From Pseudomonas sp. R-28-1W-6 (GTDB lineage Bacteria; Pseudomonadota; Gammaproteobacteria; Pseudomonadales; Pseudomonadaceae): 64,000 nucleotides of DNA. The stretch covers positions 1-64,000 of the forward strand of contig NZ_WELK01000011.1 of NCBI RefSeq assembly GCF_009799925.1. Direction: 5' to 3'. The notes beneath the pieces were generated by a model. It was not told where the DNA came from. It worked only from the letters and a program-made list of their open reading frames with translations, and ran no database searches. A program made the translations under genes and the position numbers. The number at the start of each line of letters is the position of its first letter. Within the stretch, counting starts at the first letter, position 1. Shown here one piece after another: positions 45,402-53,541 of the stretch.

Positions 45402-46363
45402 GCCGCCAGCGCGGGGTGGCGCTGATCACCGTGCTGCTGGTGGTGGCCCTGGTCAGCGTGGTCTGCACCGGCCTGGTGCTGCGCCAGCAACTGGCCATTC
45501 GCAGCACCGGCAACCAGTTGCTGGTGCGCCAGGCGCAGTACTACGCCGAGGGTGGCGAGCTGCTGGCCAAGGCCATCCTGCAGCGCGACCTGCGCGAGGG
45601 CGATCCGCGCCAGCCGCTGGATCACCTGGGCGAGCCCTGGGCCAACCCGAAGCTGAATTTTCCCCTGGACGAAGGCGGCGAGCTGCGCCTGCGCATCGTC
45701 GACCTGTCCGGGCGGTTCAATCTCAACAGCCTGGCGGCCGGTGGCGAGGCCACGGAGATCGCCCGGCAGCGCCTGCGTCGTCTGCTGGGGCAGTTGCAGT
45801 TGCCGCTCGACTATGCCGAGCGCCTGCAGGACTGGCTCGACCAGGATCAGGACAGCCAGGGCGCCAGCGGCGCCGAGGATGGCCAATACCTGCTGCTGCA
45901 GCCGCCCTACCGCACCGGGCCGGGGCTGATCCGCGAAGTCTCCGAGCTGCGCCTGCTGCTGGGCATGCAGGAGGCCGAATACCGGCGCTTGCTGCCTTTC
46001 GTCAGCGCCTTGCCGCCCGCGGCCGGGCTGAACGTGAATACCGCCAGCGCTCCGCTGCTGGCCAGCCTGGACGATGGCATTTCGCCGCAGGCGGTGGAGG
46101 CGGTGCTGGCCATGCAGCGCCAGGGTGGCTATAGCGACCCCGGCGACGCCCTGCAACAGCTCGGGGTGGAGGCGTCGGCCCAGGGGCTGGCGGTCGGCAG
46201 CCAGTATTTCCAGGTGAGCAGCGAGGCCAGCCTGGGCGAGCGCCGTCAGGTGCTGGTCAGTTATCTGCAGCGCGGCAATGATGGGCGCGTCCGCGTCCTG
46301 GCGCGCGATCTGGGGCAAGCCGGCATTGCGCCGCCCGAGCCCGTCAAGGAGTCCAAGCAATGA
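45398..46363 (+). CDS. gspK: Tip pseudopilin GspK (XcpX)
   Basis: A 321-residue large pseudopilin. The leader is MSRQRG and the mature start VALITVLLVVALVSVVCTGL has Thr instead of Glu at position 5, normal for GspK at the tip. The alpha domain carries YRTGPGLIREVSELRLL and the LNVNTASAPLLASL motif. Its presence matters because some pseudomonad xcp clusters lack this gene. Confidence 0.95.
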   Translation: MSRQRGVALITVLLVVALVSVVCTGLVLRQQLAIRSTGNQLLVRQAQYYAEGGELLAKAILQRDLREGDPRQPLDHLGEPWANPKLNFPLDEGGELRLRIVDLSGRFNLNSLAAGGEATEIARQRLRRLLGQLQLPLDYAERLQDWLDQDQDSQGASGAEDGQYLLLQPPYRTGPGLIREVSELRLLLGMQEAEYRRLLPFVSALPPAAGLNVNTASAPLLASLDDGISPQAVEAVLAMQRQGGYSDPGDALQQLGVEASAQGLAVGSQYFQVSSEASLGERRQVLVSYLQRGNDGRVRVLARDLGQAGIAPPEPVKESKQ

Positions 46364-47505
46364 GTGCGCTTTGTCTGTTTCTGCCGCCGGCGGCCTGTGC
46401 CGCGGTCGATCCCGAGTTGCCGGTGCGGCGCGCGCAGGGCGATGCCGTCGAGCAGCTGCCGTTCGCCGCTGCCGTGCCGCCGGTGAACCAGGTCTGGCGC
46501 CTGATCCTGCCGGTGGAGGCGGTGACCATCTGCGCCGTGCAGCTGCCGACCACCAAGGCGCGCTGGCTGCACAAGGCGTTGCCGTTCGCCGTCGAGGAGC
46601 TGCTGGCCGAGGACGTGGAGCTGTTCCACCTGTGCGTCGGCGAAGCCCTGGCCGATGGCCGGCGGCGCGTGTATGCCGTGCGCCGCGACTGGCTGGCCGG
46701 CTGGCTGGCGCTGTGCGGCGAGTGTTCGCCGCAGTCTATCGAGGTGGATGCCGACCTGATCGGCGGCGAAGGCAGCCAGTTGCTCTGCCTGGGCCAGCGC
46801 TGGCTGCTCGGCGGCAGCGCCGAGGCGCGCCTGGCCCTGCAGGCGGCAGAATGGCCGCAGCTGCAGGCGCTCTGCCCGTCGCCGCGGGTGGCCCATGTGG
46901 CCACCGGCCAGGCCGCGCCGGCGCAGGTCGACGAATGCCACGAGCTGGCCCAGCCCTATGTCTGGCTGGCCCGGCAGAAGGCCGCCGGCAATCTGGCCCA
47001 GGGCGCCTTCGCCCGGCGCGAGCCGTCCACCGGCCTGGGCCGCTGGCGGCCGCTGCTGGGGCTGCTCGGCCTGTGGCTGGTGCTGCAGTGGGGCTTCAAC
47101 CTGGTGCAGGGCTGGCAACTGCAGCGCGAGGCCGAGGGCTACGCCAGTGCCAGCGAGGCGCTGTACCGCGAGCTGTTCCCGGATGACAGCAAGCTGATCA
47201 ACCTGCGCGCGCAGTTCGACCAGCACCTGGCCGAGGCCGAGGGCGGCGGGCAGAACCTGCTGCTCGGTCTGCTCGATCAGGCGGCCCGGGTGATCAATGC
47301 CGAGGGGGGCCAGGTGCGCGTCGAACAGCTGGATTTCAATGCCCAGCGCGGCGATCTGGCGCTGAATCTGCAGGCGCGCGACTTCGCCGCGCTGGAGCGC
47401 CTGCGCACGCGCCTGCAGGAAGCCGGGCTGGCGGTCGAGATGGGCTCGGCCAGCCGCGAGGACAGTGGCGTCAGTGCGCGCCTGGTGATCGGGGGTAATG
47501 GATGA
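46360..47505 (+). CDS. gspL: Type II secretion assembly protein GspL (XcpY)
   Basis: A 381-residue bitopic protein. The N-terminal cytoplasmic actin-like domain (about 1-220) includes the KARWLHKALPFAVEELLAEDVE region that contacts GspE. One membrane helix (about 229-250, LLGLLGLWLVLQWGFNLVQGW) leads to a periplasmic ferredoxin-like domain. ATG 46360 overlaps the gspK stop. Confidence 0.93.
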   Translation: MSALCLFLPPAACAAVDPELPVRRAQGDAVEQLPFAAAVPPVNQVWRLILPVEAVTICAVQLPTTKARWLHKALPFAVEELLAEDVELFHLCVGEALADGRRRVYAVRRDWLAGWLALCGECSPQSIEVDADLIGGEGSQLLCLGQRWLLGGSAEARLALQAAEWPQLQALCPSPRVAHVATGQAAPAQVDECHELAQPYVWLARQKAAGNLAQGAFARREPSTGLGRWRPLLGLLGLWLVLQWGFNLVQGWQLQREAEGYASASEALYRELFPDDSKLINLRAQFDQHLAEAEGGGQNLLLGLLDQAARVINAEGGQVRVEQLDFNAQRGDLALNLQARDFAALERLRTRLQEAGLAVEMGSASREDSGVSARLVIGGNG

Positions 47506-48026
47506 GCCGTTTCAATGCTCTGACCGCGCCGCTGCAGGCGCGCCTGGAAATGCTGGGCTGGCTGCCCTACTGGCGCGGCCTGGCGGCCCGGGATCGGCTG
47601 GCCCTGGGCCTGCTCGGCCTGTTCCTGCTGCTGGCGCTGCTCTACCTGCTGCTCTGGCACCCGGCGGCGCAGCAGGTGGTGCAGGCGCGCAACTACCTGC
47701 AGCAGCAGCGCACGCTGCACCAGTACCTGCAGGCGCATGCACCGCAGTTGCGTGCGCACAGCGGCAAGCCGCAGGTCAGCGTCGAGCCGGCGCAGCTGCA
47801 AGGGCTGGTCACCGCCAGCGCCAGCAGCCAGGGGCTGAATATCGAGCGGCTGGACAGCCAGGGCGATGGTGCGGTGCAGGTCAGCCTGCAGCCGGCCGAG
47901 TTCGGCCGTTTGCTGCAGTGGCTGGTGAGCCTGGACGAGCAGGGCATCCGCGTCGAAGAGGCGGGGCTGGAGCGGGCCGACAAGGACCTGGTCAGCAGTC
48001 GCCTGCTGCTGCGCAGCGGTAGCTGA
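47502..48026 (+). CDS. gspM: Type II secretion assembly protein GspM (XcpZ)
   Basis: A 174-residue bitopic partner of GspL. A short cytoplasmic start is followed by one membrane helix (about 30-50, LALGLLGLFLLLALLYLLLW) and a periplasmic ferredoxin-like domain with LQGLVTASASSQGLNIERLDSQGDGAVQVSL. It is the last gene of the operon; there is no gspN, as in other Pseudomonas xcp loci. Confidence 0.93.
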   Translation: MSRFNALTAPLQARLEMLGWLPYWRGLAARDRLALGLLGLFLLLALLYLLLWHPAAQQVVQARNYLQQQRTLHQYLQAHAPQLRAHSGKPQVSVEPAQLQGLVTASASSQGLNIERLDSQGDGAVQVSLQPAEFGRLLQWLVSLDEQGIRVEEAGLERADKDLVSSRLLLRSGS

Positions 48027-48162
48027 ACCTCACCCTTGGCGGGCATGCCGGCGCGTGCCGGCACCAGAATGGTGCCCTGCGCCAACGCTTGCGGCAGTCG
48101 ACGAATGGCCTGGCGAACCGGCGATAAAACCACCCCGCAGAAAAAAAACTTCAAGCAGGGTG

Positions 48163-48191
48163 TTGACTTAGCTCGGCCAGGTGCGTAAATT
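48163..48191 (+). promoter_or_regulatory. Promoter of the tRNA-Val/tRNA-Asp unit
   Basis: TTGACT (48163-48168), 17-bp spacer, TAAATT (48186-48191), preceded by an A-tract (48141-48148) resembling an UP element. The tRNA begins about 15 bases after the expected start site. The preceding gap after gspM holds only a TGCCGGC/GCCGGCA hairpin (48046-48063). Confidence 0.8.
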
Positions 48192-48213
48192 TCGCCACCT
48201 CGCAAGGCTACTC

Positions 48214-48289
48214 GGGTGATTAGCTCAGCCGGGAGAGCATCTGCCTTACAAGCAGAGGGTCGGCGGTTCGATCCCGTCATCACCCACCA
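48214..48289 (+). tRNA. tRNA-Val (TAC)
   Basis: A complete 76-base cloverleaf: acceptor GGGTGAT/ATCACCC, D-arm TAGCTCAGCCGGGAGAGCA, anticodon arm CTGCC-TTACAAG-GGCAG-type pairing with anticodon TAC, T-arm GGCGGTTCGATCCCGTC, encoded CCA. Confidence 0.96.
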
Positions 48290-48326
48290 TATCCTTGTGA
48301 GAATCGGACGAAAGTCCGGCCGACGC

Positions 48327-48403
48327 GCAGCGGTAGTTCAGTCGGTTAGAATACCGGCCTGTCACGCCGGGGGTCGCGGGTTCGAGTCCCGTCCGCTGCG
48401 CCA
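48327..48403 (+). tRNA. tRNA-Asp (GTC)
   Basis: A complete 77-base cloverleaf: acceptor GCAGCGG/CCGCTGC, discriminator G (the Asp identity base), anticodon GTC within GGCCTGTCACGCC, T-arm CGCGGGTTCGAGTCCCG, encoded CCA. It is 37 bases after tRNA-Val on the same transcript. Confidence 0.96.
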
Positions 48404-48411
48404 TATCAGAG

Positions 48412-48443
48412 AAGCCCTCAGCTCGCAAGAGCTGGGGGCTTTT
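48412..48443 (+). terminator. Intrinsic terminator after the tRNA pair
   Basis: A 12-13-bp stem (48412-48424 with 48429-48441, one G-T pair) closed by a GCAA tetraloop and followed by TTTT. Confidence 0.9.
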
Positions 48444-48550
48444 CGCATCCGGCGAAAAAAATTTCGCCGTCATCGCATTGTCATCGGGAATCTTCAGGCT
48501 GTTGGCATGGTCCTTGTTTAGGCCATATCGTCACACCAGGAGGAAGTCCA

Positions 48551-48637
48551 ATGGATGATTACGTAGAAGAGCTGCTCGAGTACCACGCCGATGAGCGTGA
48601 TCCGGCGGAGCCGGCCGAAGACGCCACCGAGCTGTGA
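48551..48637 (+). CDS. 28-residue acidic micro-protein
   Basis: An ATG with a perfect AGGAGG (48538-48543) seven bases upstream opens a 28-codon frame ending in TGA. It encodes MDDYVEELLEYHADERDP…, with 12 acidic residues and no hydrophobic segment. It lies between the tRNA terminator and the convergent AraC gene. A sigma-54-like TGGCATG-N4-TTGTT (48503-48518) is weak because the -12 dinucleotide is GT rather than GC. The Shine-Dalgarno strength and codon use typical of the genome argue for translation. The function is unknown. Confidence 0.6.
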   Translation: MDDYVEELLEYHADERDPAEPAEDATEL

Positions 48638-48643
48638 AGGCCG

Positions 48644-49681
48644 TCAGGCTTGCAGGCGCTGGCTGCGGCGGAACTCCCCCGGAGTCTGCCCGCTCCAGCG
48701 CTTGAAGGCGCGCTGAAAGGCCTCTGCCGAGGCGAAGCCGAGCAGATAGGCAATTTCGCCGAACGCCAGTTCGGTGTCCCTGATATAGGCCATGGCCAGA
48801 TCGCGGCGGGTATCGTTGAGAATCGCCCGGTACTGGGTGCCTTCTTCGGCCAGCTTGCGCCGCAAGGTCCACACGGGCAATTGCAGGCGCGTGGCCACTT
48901 CCTGTAGATCCGGTTCCCGACCATGCAGCAGCGGCCCGAGCAGGCGGGCGATGCGTTCGCCCAGGCTGCGCGTGCGGGTCAGCTGTTCCAGTTCCCGTTC
49001 GCACAGCGCCAGCAGTTGCTGCCAGGTGCTCGGGCAGTGCGCCAGGCCGCGCCCGGCCAGGGTCGGTTGCTCCAGGCGCAGCTGGTTGGCGCCGGCAGCG
49101 AACTCCACCGGACAGCCGAACAGCTCGCTGTAGCGCTCGGCATAGCTGGGCGCGGGGAATTCGATCTCGACCTTTTCCACCTTCAGGGCGCTACCGCCGA
49201 GCTGGCTCAGGTGGCTGTACCAGCCGGCCAGCACCGAGTCGACCACGAAGCGGTTATAGGCGTTGTACGGGCTGATCGAGTAGAAGCGCAGCCAGGCGCC
49301 GCGGCTGTCCTCGTGGAGGCTCGACTGGCCGCGGTAGTTGTGCGCGTACAGCGGCTCGAAACGAGTAAGCGCGCGTGCCGCTTCACGCAGGGTCGGGGCC
49401 TGGGCCGCCGTGACCCCGGCCAGACCGAGTTGGCCCATATGGCTCAGGCGGCCCATGGCCAGGCCCAGCGCCGGGTCGCTGCACAGCTGCATGGCGGCGT
49501 GACCCAGGCGCATGTAGCGCGGGATCGACAGGCGCCCCTGGGGTTCGGCCAGGCGGGCGGCGTCCAGGCCGAACTGAGCCAGCAGGGGCGCCGGATCCTG
49601 GCCCGCTTCGCGCACGGCGGCGCTCAGGCCGTGGATGAACCCCACGGACAGGTCGCCCAGGCGCACGCGCCGGCCTTTCAT
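48644..49681 (-). CDS. AraC-family regulator with Arabinose_bd-type N-terminus (OruR-like)
   Basis: A 345-residue regulator. The N-terminal ligand domain (about 20-205, PLLAQFGLDAARLAEPQGRLSI…) is of the type shared with OruR and related pseudomonad regulators. The C-terminal AraC DNA-binding domain (about 240-340) includes LQEVATRLQLPVWTLRRKLAEEG and FASAEAFQRAFKRWSG. ATG 49681 overlaps the stop of the upstream anchored protein (ATGA), so the two are translated together. The ligand is unknown; fatty-acid or amino-acid related signals are usual. The nearby fadH is a possible target. Confidence 0.92.
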   Translation of the reverse strand: MKGRRVRLGDLSVGFIHGLSAAVREAGQDPAPLLAQFGLDAARLAEPQGRLSIPRYMRLGHAAMQLCSDPALGLAMGRLSHMGQLGLAGVTAAQAPTLREAARALTRFEPLYAHNYRGQSSLHEDSRGAWLRFYSISPYNAYNRFVVDSVLAGWYSHLSQLGGSALKVEKVEIEFPAPSYAERYSELFGCPVEFAAGANQLRLEQPTLAGRGLAHCPSTWQQLLALCERELEQLTRTRSLGERIARLLGPLLHGREPDLQEVATRLQLPVWTLRRKLAEEGTQYRAILNDTRRDLAMAYIRDTELAFGEIAYLLGFASAEAFQRAFKRWSGQTPGEFRRSQRLQA

Positions 49682-50598
49682 GGGGCGATCCAGAAATTCA
49701 GCAGCTTGCTGTGGCTGTCCGGCGAGGCGGCGGTGAGCTGCAGCTGCAGGCGGTCGGTTTGCACTGGCCACAGGCGGCCGCGCAGGACGGTCACCCCGGT
49801 CGCGGTGCTCTGCTGGCGGCGCAGGCTGACCGTCTCGATCAGCGGGCCGCTGCCGCCATTGCCGCGGGTGCTGAGCCGGTCGTCGCCCAGGACCTGTTCG
49901 AAGGTCCGCGGGGCCGCGCTGCTGGCGAGCAGGGTCTGGCTGCGCGCCGGGCCGAGGATGCGGCCGTCGGCGGCAAAGCTCAGGCCGAAGTCGTGCAGCT
50001 CGCCGTGGCCGGTGACGATGCGTCCGTCGACCAGTCGCGGCTCCGGCAGGGTGATGCTGCCGGCGTGCAGGGTCAGTGCGTGCTTGCGCGCCAGCTGAGC
50101 GAACAGTTCGAGGTAGTCGTCCGCCGCCTGCTGGGCTTTCATGCGCAGCAGCAGTTCGTCGAGCGAGGCCGCTTCGCTGAACCACCAGCTGCGCAGCAGC
50201 TTCAGCGGGTTGTTCAGCGCCAGCAGCGGGCGGGCTTCGCGCAGGCTGCGCGCGGCATAGACCTGCGGCTTCTCGTCGCTCAGCAGCAGCCAGGTGCCGA
50301 TCTGGGCAGGCAGCACCACCACGGTTTGCGCGGTCAGCAGGCCGTTGTCGCGGGCATGCAGCAGGGCGCTGTCGAGCTTGTGGGCAAGCCGTGCGGGGCT
50401 GCTGTAGTCGCTGGGGAACAGGGCGGGGTTGAGGCTCAGCAGGTTGCCGTGCCAGTCGGCCGGCCCGCCCAGTTGCTCGATATCGCTGCGCAAGTCGGTG
50501 AGGTAGTGGCTGGGCGGGGTGTCGCGCAGCCAGAAGGCGTAGGCGCCGCCGAGGCCGAGCAGGAGGGCGGCGAGCAGCAGGAGGAGCAGAGTACGCAT
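49678..50598 (-). CDS. Membrane-anchored protein with possible degenerate nitrilase-like fold
   Basis: A 306-residue protein starting MRTLLLLLLAALLLGLGGAYAFW, an N-terminal membrane anchor or signal segment. The body resembles a carbon-nitrogen hydrolase in places: VVVLPAQIGTWLLL aligns with the strand that normally carries the catalytic Glu, and LHAGSITLPE with HDFGLSFAADGRILG looks like the later sheet. No catalytic Glu-Lys-Cys set can be placed, and there is no cysteine. The nitrilase link is tentative. ATG 50598 is chosen to begin at the anchor. It is cotranscribed with the AraC gene. Confidence 0.7.
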   Translation of the reverse strand: MRTLLLLLLAALLLGLGGAYAFWLRDTPPSHYLTDLRSDIEQLGGPADWHGNLLSLNPALFPSDYSSPARLAHKLDSALLHARDNGLLTAQTVVVLPAQIGTWLLLSDEKPQVYAARSLREARPLLALNNPLKLLRSWWFSEAASLDELLLRMKAQQAADDYLELFAQLARKHALTLHAGSITLPEPRLVDGRIVTGHGELHDFGLSFAADGRILGPARSQTLLASSAAPRTFEQVLGDDRLSTRGNGGSGPLIETVSLRRQQSTATGVTVLRGRLWPVQTDRLQLQLTAASPDSHSKLLNFWIAP

Positions 50599-50668
50599 GG
50601 CGGTGATGATGATGGGTTCGTCGCTCAGGGTAGGGGAGTGGGCCGGCAAAGCCAAGTCGGGCTGCTCG

Positions 50669-50726
50669 TTTTGATCAATAACTTGTCAGTTTTGATCATT
50701 GAGTGCCTGCCTGCCGCTCTTTATCT
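50669..50726 (+). promoter_or_regulatory. TTTTGATCA direct repeats and promoter before fadH
   Basis: TTTTGATCA occurs at 50669-50677 and 50690-50698, exactly 21 bp (two helical turns) apart. Just downstream is a promoter-like pair, TTGAGT (50699-50704) and TTATCT (50721-50726), with a 16-bp spacer. This is the layout of an activator site bound by an AraC-type protein, and such a gene is divergently encoded next door. Confidence 0.5.
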
Positions 50727-50803
50727 TCTGCTGCATAACCGACCGCAGTCCTGTTGAGACCGCGGCACCCCGTGAACTGTTCAAGCCTGCTCTGGAGAAC
50801 TCC

Positions 50804-52837
50804 ATGACCGCTCACTACCCGCACCTGCTGGCGCCGCTCGATCTCGGCTTCACCACCCTGAAGAACCGTACCCTGATGGGCTCGATGCACACCGGCCTGG
50901 AAGAGAAGCCGAACGGCTTCGAGCGCATGGCGGCCTACTTCGCCGAGCGCGCCCGCGGCGGCGTCGGCCTGATGGTCACCGGCGGCATCGGCCCGAACGA
51001 GGAGGGCGGCGTGTACTCCGGCGCGGCCAAGCTGACCACGGTCGAGGAAGCCGAGAAGCACAAGATCGTCACCCGCGCGGTGCACGAGGCGGACGGCAAG
51101 ATCTGCATGCAGATCCTGCATGCCGGTCGCTATGCCTACAGCCCGAAATCCGTGGCGCCGAGCGCCATCCAGGCGCCGATCAACCCGTTCAAGCCGCGCG
51201 AGCTGGACGAGGAAGGCATCGAGAAGCAGATCCAGGACTTCATCAACTGCTCCGTGCTGGCCCAGCAGGCCGAGTACGACGGCGTCGAGATCATGGGTTC
51301 GGAAGGCTACTTCATCAATCAGTTCCTCGCCGCCCACACCAACCAGCGTACCGACCGCTGGGGCGGCAGCTACGAGAACCGCATGCGCCTGCCGGTGGAT
51401 ATCGTGCGCCGCGTGCGTGAGGCCGTGGGCCCGAACTTCATCATCATCTACCGCCTGTCGATGCTCGATCTGGTCGAAGGCGGCAGCACCTGGGACGAGA
51501 TCGTCCTGCTGGCCAAGGCCATCGAGAAGGCCGGTGCGACCCTGATCAACACCGGTATCGGCTGGCACGAGGCGCGTATCCCGACCATCGCCACCAAGGT
51601 GCCGCGCGCGGCCTTCACCAAGGTCACCGCCAAGCTGCGTGGCGAAGTCGGCATTCCGCTGATCACCACCAACCGCATCAATACCCCGGAAGTCGCCGAG
51701 CAGGTGCTGGCCGAAGGCGATGCCGACATGGTGTCCATGGCCCGTCCGTTCCTCGCCGACCCGGACTTCGTCAACAAGGCCGCCGCCGGTCGCAGCGACG
51801 AGATCAACACCTGCATCGGCTGCAACCAGGCCTGCCTGGACCACACCTTCGGCGGCAAGCTGACCAGCTGCCTGGTCAACCCGCGCGCCTGCCACGAGAC
51901 CGAGCTGAACTACATTCCGGTCACCACCGTGAAGAAGATCGCCGTGGTCGGTGCCGGCCCGGCCGGGCTGTCCGCCGCAACCGTCGCTGCGGAGCGCGGC
52001 CACAGCGTGACCCTGTTCGACTCGGCCGGCGAGATCGGCGGCCAGTTCAACGTGGCCAAGCGCGTGCCGGGCAAGGAAGAGTTTTACGAGACCCTGCGCT
52101 ACTTCAAGAAGAAGCTGGAAACCACCGGCGTCGACCTGCGCCTGAACACCCGCGTGTCGGCCGACGAGCTGGCCAAGGGCGGCTTCGACGAGATCATCCT
52201 GGCCACCGGTATCGCCCCGCGTACCCCGGCCATCGAAGGCATCGACAGCCCGAAGGTGATCAGCTACCTGGATGCCATCCTGCAGCGCAAGCCGGTCGGG
52301 CAGAAGGTCGCGGTGATCGGTGCCGGCGGCATCGGCTTCGACGTGTCCGAGTTCATTACTCACCAGGGCGAGGCGACCAGCCAGAACCGCGAGGCCTTCT
52401 GGAAGGAGTGGGGCATCGACGGCGCGCTGGAGGCCCGTGGTGGCGTGGCCGGGATCAAGGCCGAGGTGCATCCGGCGGCGCGCCAGGTGTTCCTCCTGCA
52501 GCGCAAGAAGTCCAAGGTCGGCGACGGCCTGGGCAAGACCACCGGCTGGATCCACCGCACCGGTCTGAAGAACAAGAACGTGCAGATGCTCAACTCGGTC
52601 GAGTACCTGAAGATCGACGACGCCGGCCTGCATATCCGCATCGCCGAGGGCGAACCGCAGGTGCTGCCGGTGGATACCGTGATCGTCTGTGCCGGCCAGG
52701 ACCCGCTGCGCGAGCTGCAGGACGGCCTGGTGGCTGCCGGGCAGAGCGTGCACCTGATCGGCGGCGCCGACGTGGCCGCCGAGCTGGACGCCAAACGGGC
52801 GATCAACCAGGGTTCGCGCCTCGCCGCCGAACTCTGA
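50804..52837 (+). CDS. fadH: NADPH-dependent 2,4-dienoyl-CoA reductase
   Basis: A 677-residue multidomain flavoprotein that reduces 2,4-dienoyl-CoA during breakdown of unsaturated fatty acids. The N-terminal OYE-like TIM barrel binds FMN and substrate (HAGRYAY, NQFLAAHTNQRTDRWGGSYENR). A 4Fe-4S site is formed by Cys337, Cys340, Cys344 and Cys356. The C-terminal FAD/NADPH domains begin with VVGAGPAGLSAATVAAERG. Spacing of the cysteines equals that of the E. coli enzyme. Start ATG 50804 (MTAHYPHLLAPLDLGF) follows CTGGAGAA. Confidence 0.96.
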   Translation: MTAHYPHLLAPLDLGFTTLKNRTLMGSMHTGLEEKPNGFERMAAYFAERARGGVGLMVTGGIGPNEEGGVYSGAAKLTTVEEAEKHKIVTRAVHEADGKICMQILHAGRYAYSPKSVAPSAIQAPINPFKPRELDEEGIEKQIQDFINCSVLAQQAEYDGVEIMGSEGYFINQFLAAHTNQRTDRWGGSYENRMRLPVDIVRRVREAVGPNFIIIYRLSMLDLVEGGSTWDEIVLLAKAIEKAGATLINTGIGWHEARIPTIATKVPRAAFTKVTAKLRGEVGIPLITTNRINTPEVAEQVLAEGDADMVSMARPFLADPDFVNKAAAGRSDEINTCIGCNQACLDHTFGGKLTSCLVNPRACHETELNYIPVTTVKKIAVVGAGPAGLSAATVAAERGHSVTLFDSAGEIGGQFNVAKRVPGKEEFYETLRYFKKKLETTGVDLRLNTRVSADELAKGGFDEIILATGIAPRTPAIEGIDSPKVISYLDAILQRKPVGQKVAVIGAGGIGFDVSEFITHQGEATSQNREAFWKEWGIDGALEARGGVAGIKAEVHPAARQVFLLQRKKSKVGDGLGKTTGWIHRTGLKNKNVQMLNSVEYLKIDDAGLHIRIAEGEPQVLPVDTVIVCAGQDPLRELQDGLVAAGQSVHLIGGADVAAELDAKRAINQGSRLAAEL

Positions 52838-52842
52838 CCGAC

Positions 52843-52870
52843 AAACGCCCCGCCTAGTGCGGGGCGTTTT
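52843..52870 (+). terminator. Intrinsic terminator after fadH
   Basis: AAACGCCCCGC (52843-52853) pairs perfectly with GCGGGGCGTTT (52859-52869) over CTAGT, ending in TTTT. Confidence 0.92.
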
Positions 52871-52901
52871 GCATGTGGCTGACAATAACAAGGAGAAACC
52901 C

Positions 52902-53333
52902 ATGTCCACCGATCTTCACTTGCAACCGGCCGCGGCTGCCAGCCTGCAGCGCTGGCACCAGTTCGTTGCCGCCCAGGATCTGCGCCAGCTGCCCGAGCTG
53001 CTGCACTCGCAGGCGGTGTTCCGCTCGCCGATGGCGCACACCCCCTATCCCGGCGCGCCGATGGTCAACCTGATCCTCAACACCGTGCTGCAGGTGTTCC
53101 AGGAATTCGCCTACCACCGCGAGCTGGCCAGCGCCGATGGCTTGAGCGTGGTGCTGGAGTTCAGCGCCAAGGTGGGTGAGCGCGAGCTCAAGGGCATCGA
53201 CATGATCCGCTTCGACGAGAGCGGCAAGATCGTCGAGTTCGAGGTGATGATCCGCCCGATGAGCGGCCTGCAGGCCCTCGGCGAGGAGATGGGGCGGCGC
53301 CTGGCGCCTTTCCTGGCACGCAAACCGGCCTGA
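52902..53333 (+). CDS. SnoaL/NTF2-like protein
   Basis: A 143-residue single-domain protein with the cone-shaped NTF2-like pattern: SLQRWHQFVAAQDLRQLPELLHSQAVFRSP at the start and a strand-rich C-terminal half (KGIDMIRFDESGKIVEFEVMIRP). AAGGAGA precedes ATG 52902. Members can be small isomerases, hydrolases or ligand-binding proteins; nothing decides here. It is separated from fadH by a terminator but probably shares that region's regulation through read-through. Confidence 0.85.
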   Translation: MSTDLHLQPAAAASLQRWHQFVAAQDLRQLPELLHSQAVFRSPMAHTPYPGAPMVNLILNTVLQVFQEFAYHRELASADGLSVVLEFSAKVGERELKGIDMIRFDESGKIVEFEVMIRPMSGLQALGEEMGRRLAPFLARKPA

Positions 53334-53414
53334 TAGCCCCCGACCGCATCACAGTTTCACCTTGCCGATGGCTGTTCGCGGCCAGCTGGCAGGGTGACTG
53401 CCAACCCAATCACA

Positions 53415-53442
53415 TTGCCCGCTTTGCATTTTCCCCTAGACT
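53415..53442 (+). promoter_or_regulatory. Candidate promoter of the coiled-coil gene
   Basis: TTGCCC (53415-53420), 16-bp spacer, TAGACT (53437-53442), giving a leader of about 95 bases before ATG 53542. The rest of the 208-bp gap shows nothing else clear. Confidence 0.4.
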
Positions 53443-53541
53443 TGCCCGAGGCAAGGAGCAGTGCCTGTTTTACCGCTTTCGCGTGCCCAGGAAGAAGGCC
53501 CGCAAGACAGTAAGTATCAGCCGGGTGCCGCGAGGAACGTC

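Noticed and set aside
48503..48518. Sigma-54 promoter for the micro-ORF
   Set aside because: TGGCATG-N4-TTGTT has two mismatches, including the near-invariant GC at -12, so it is mentioned only as weak evidence.
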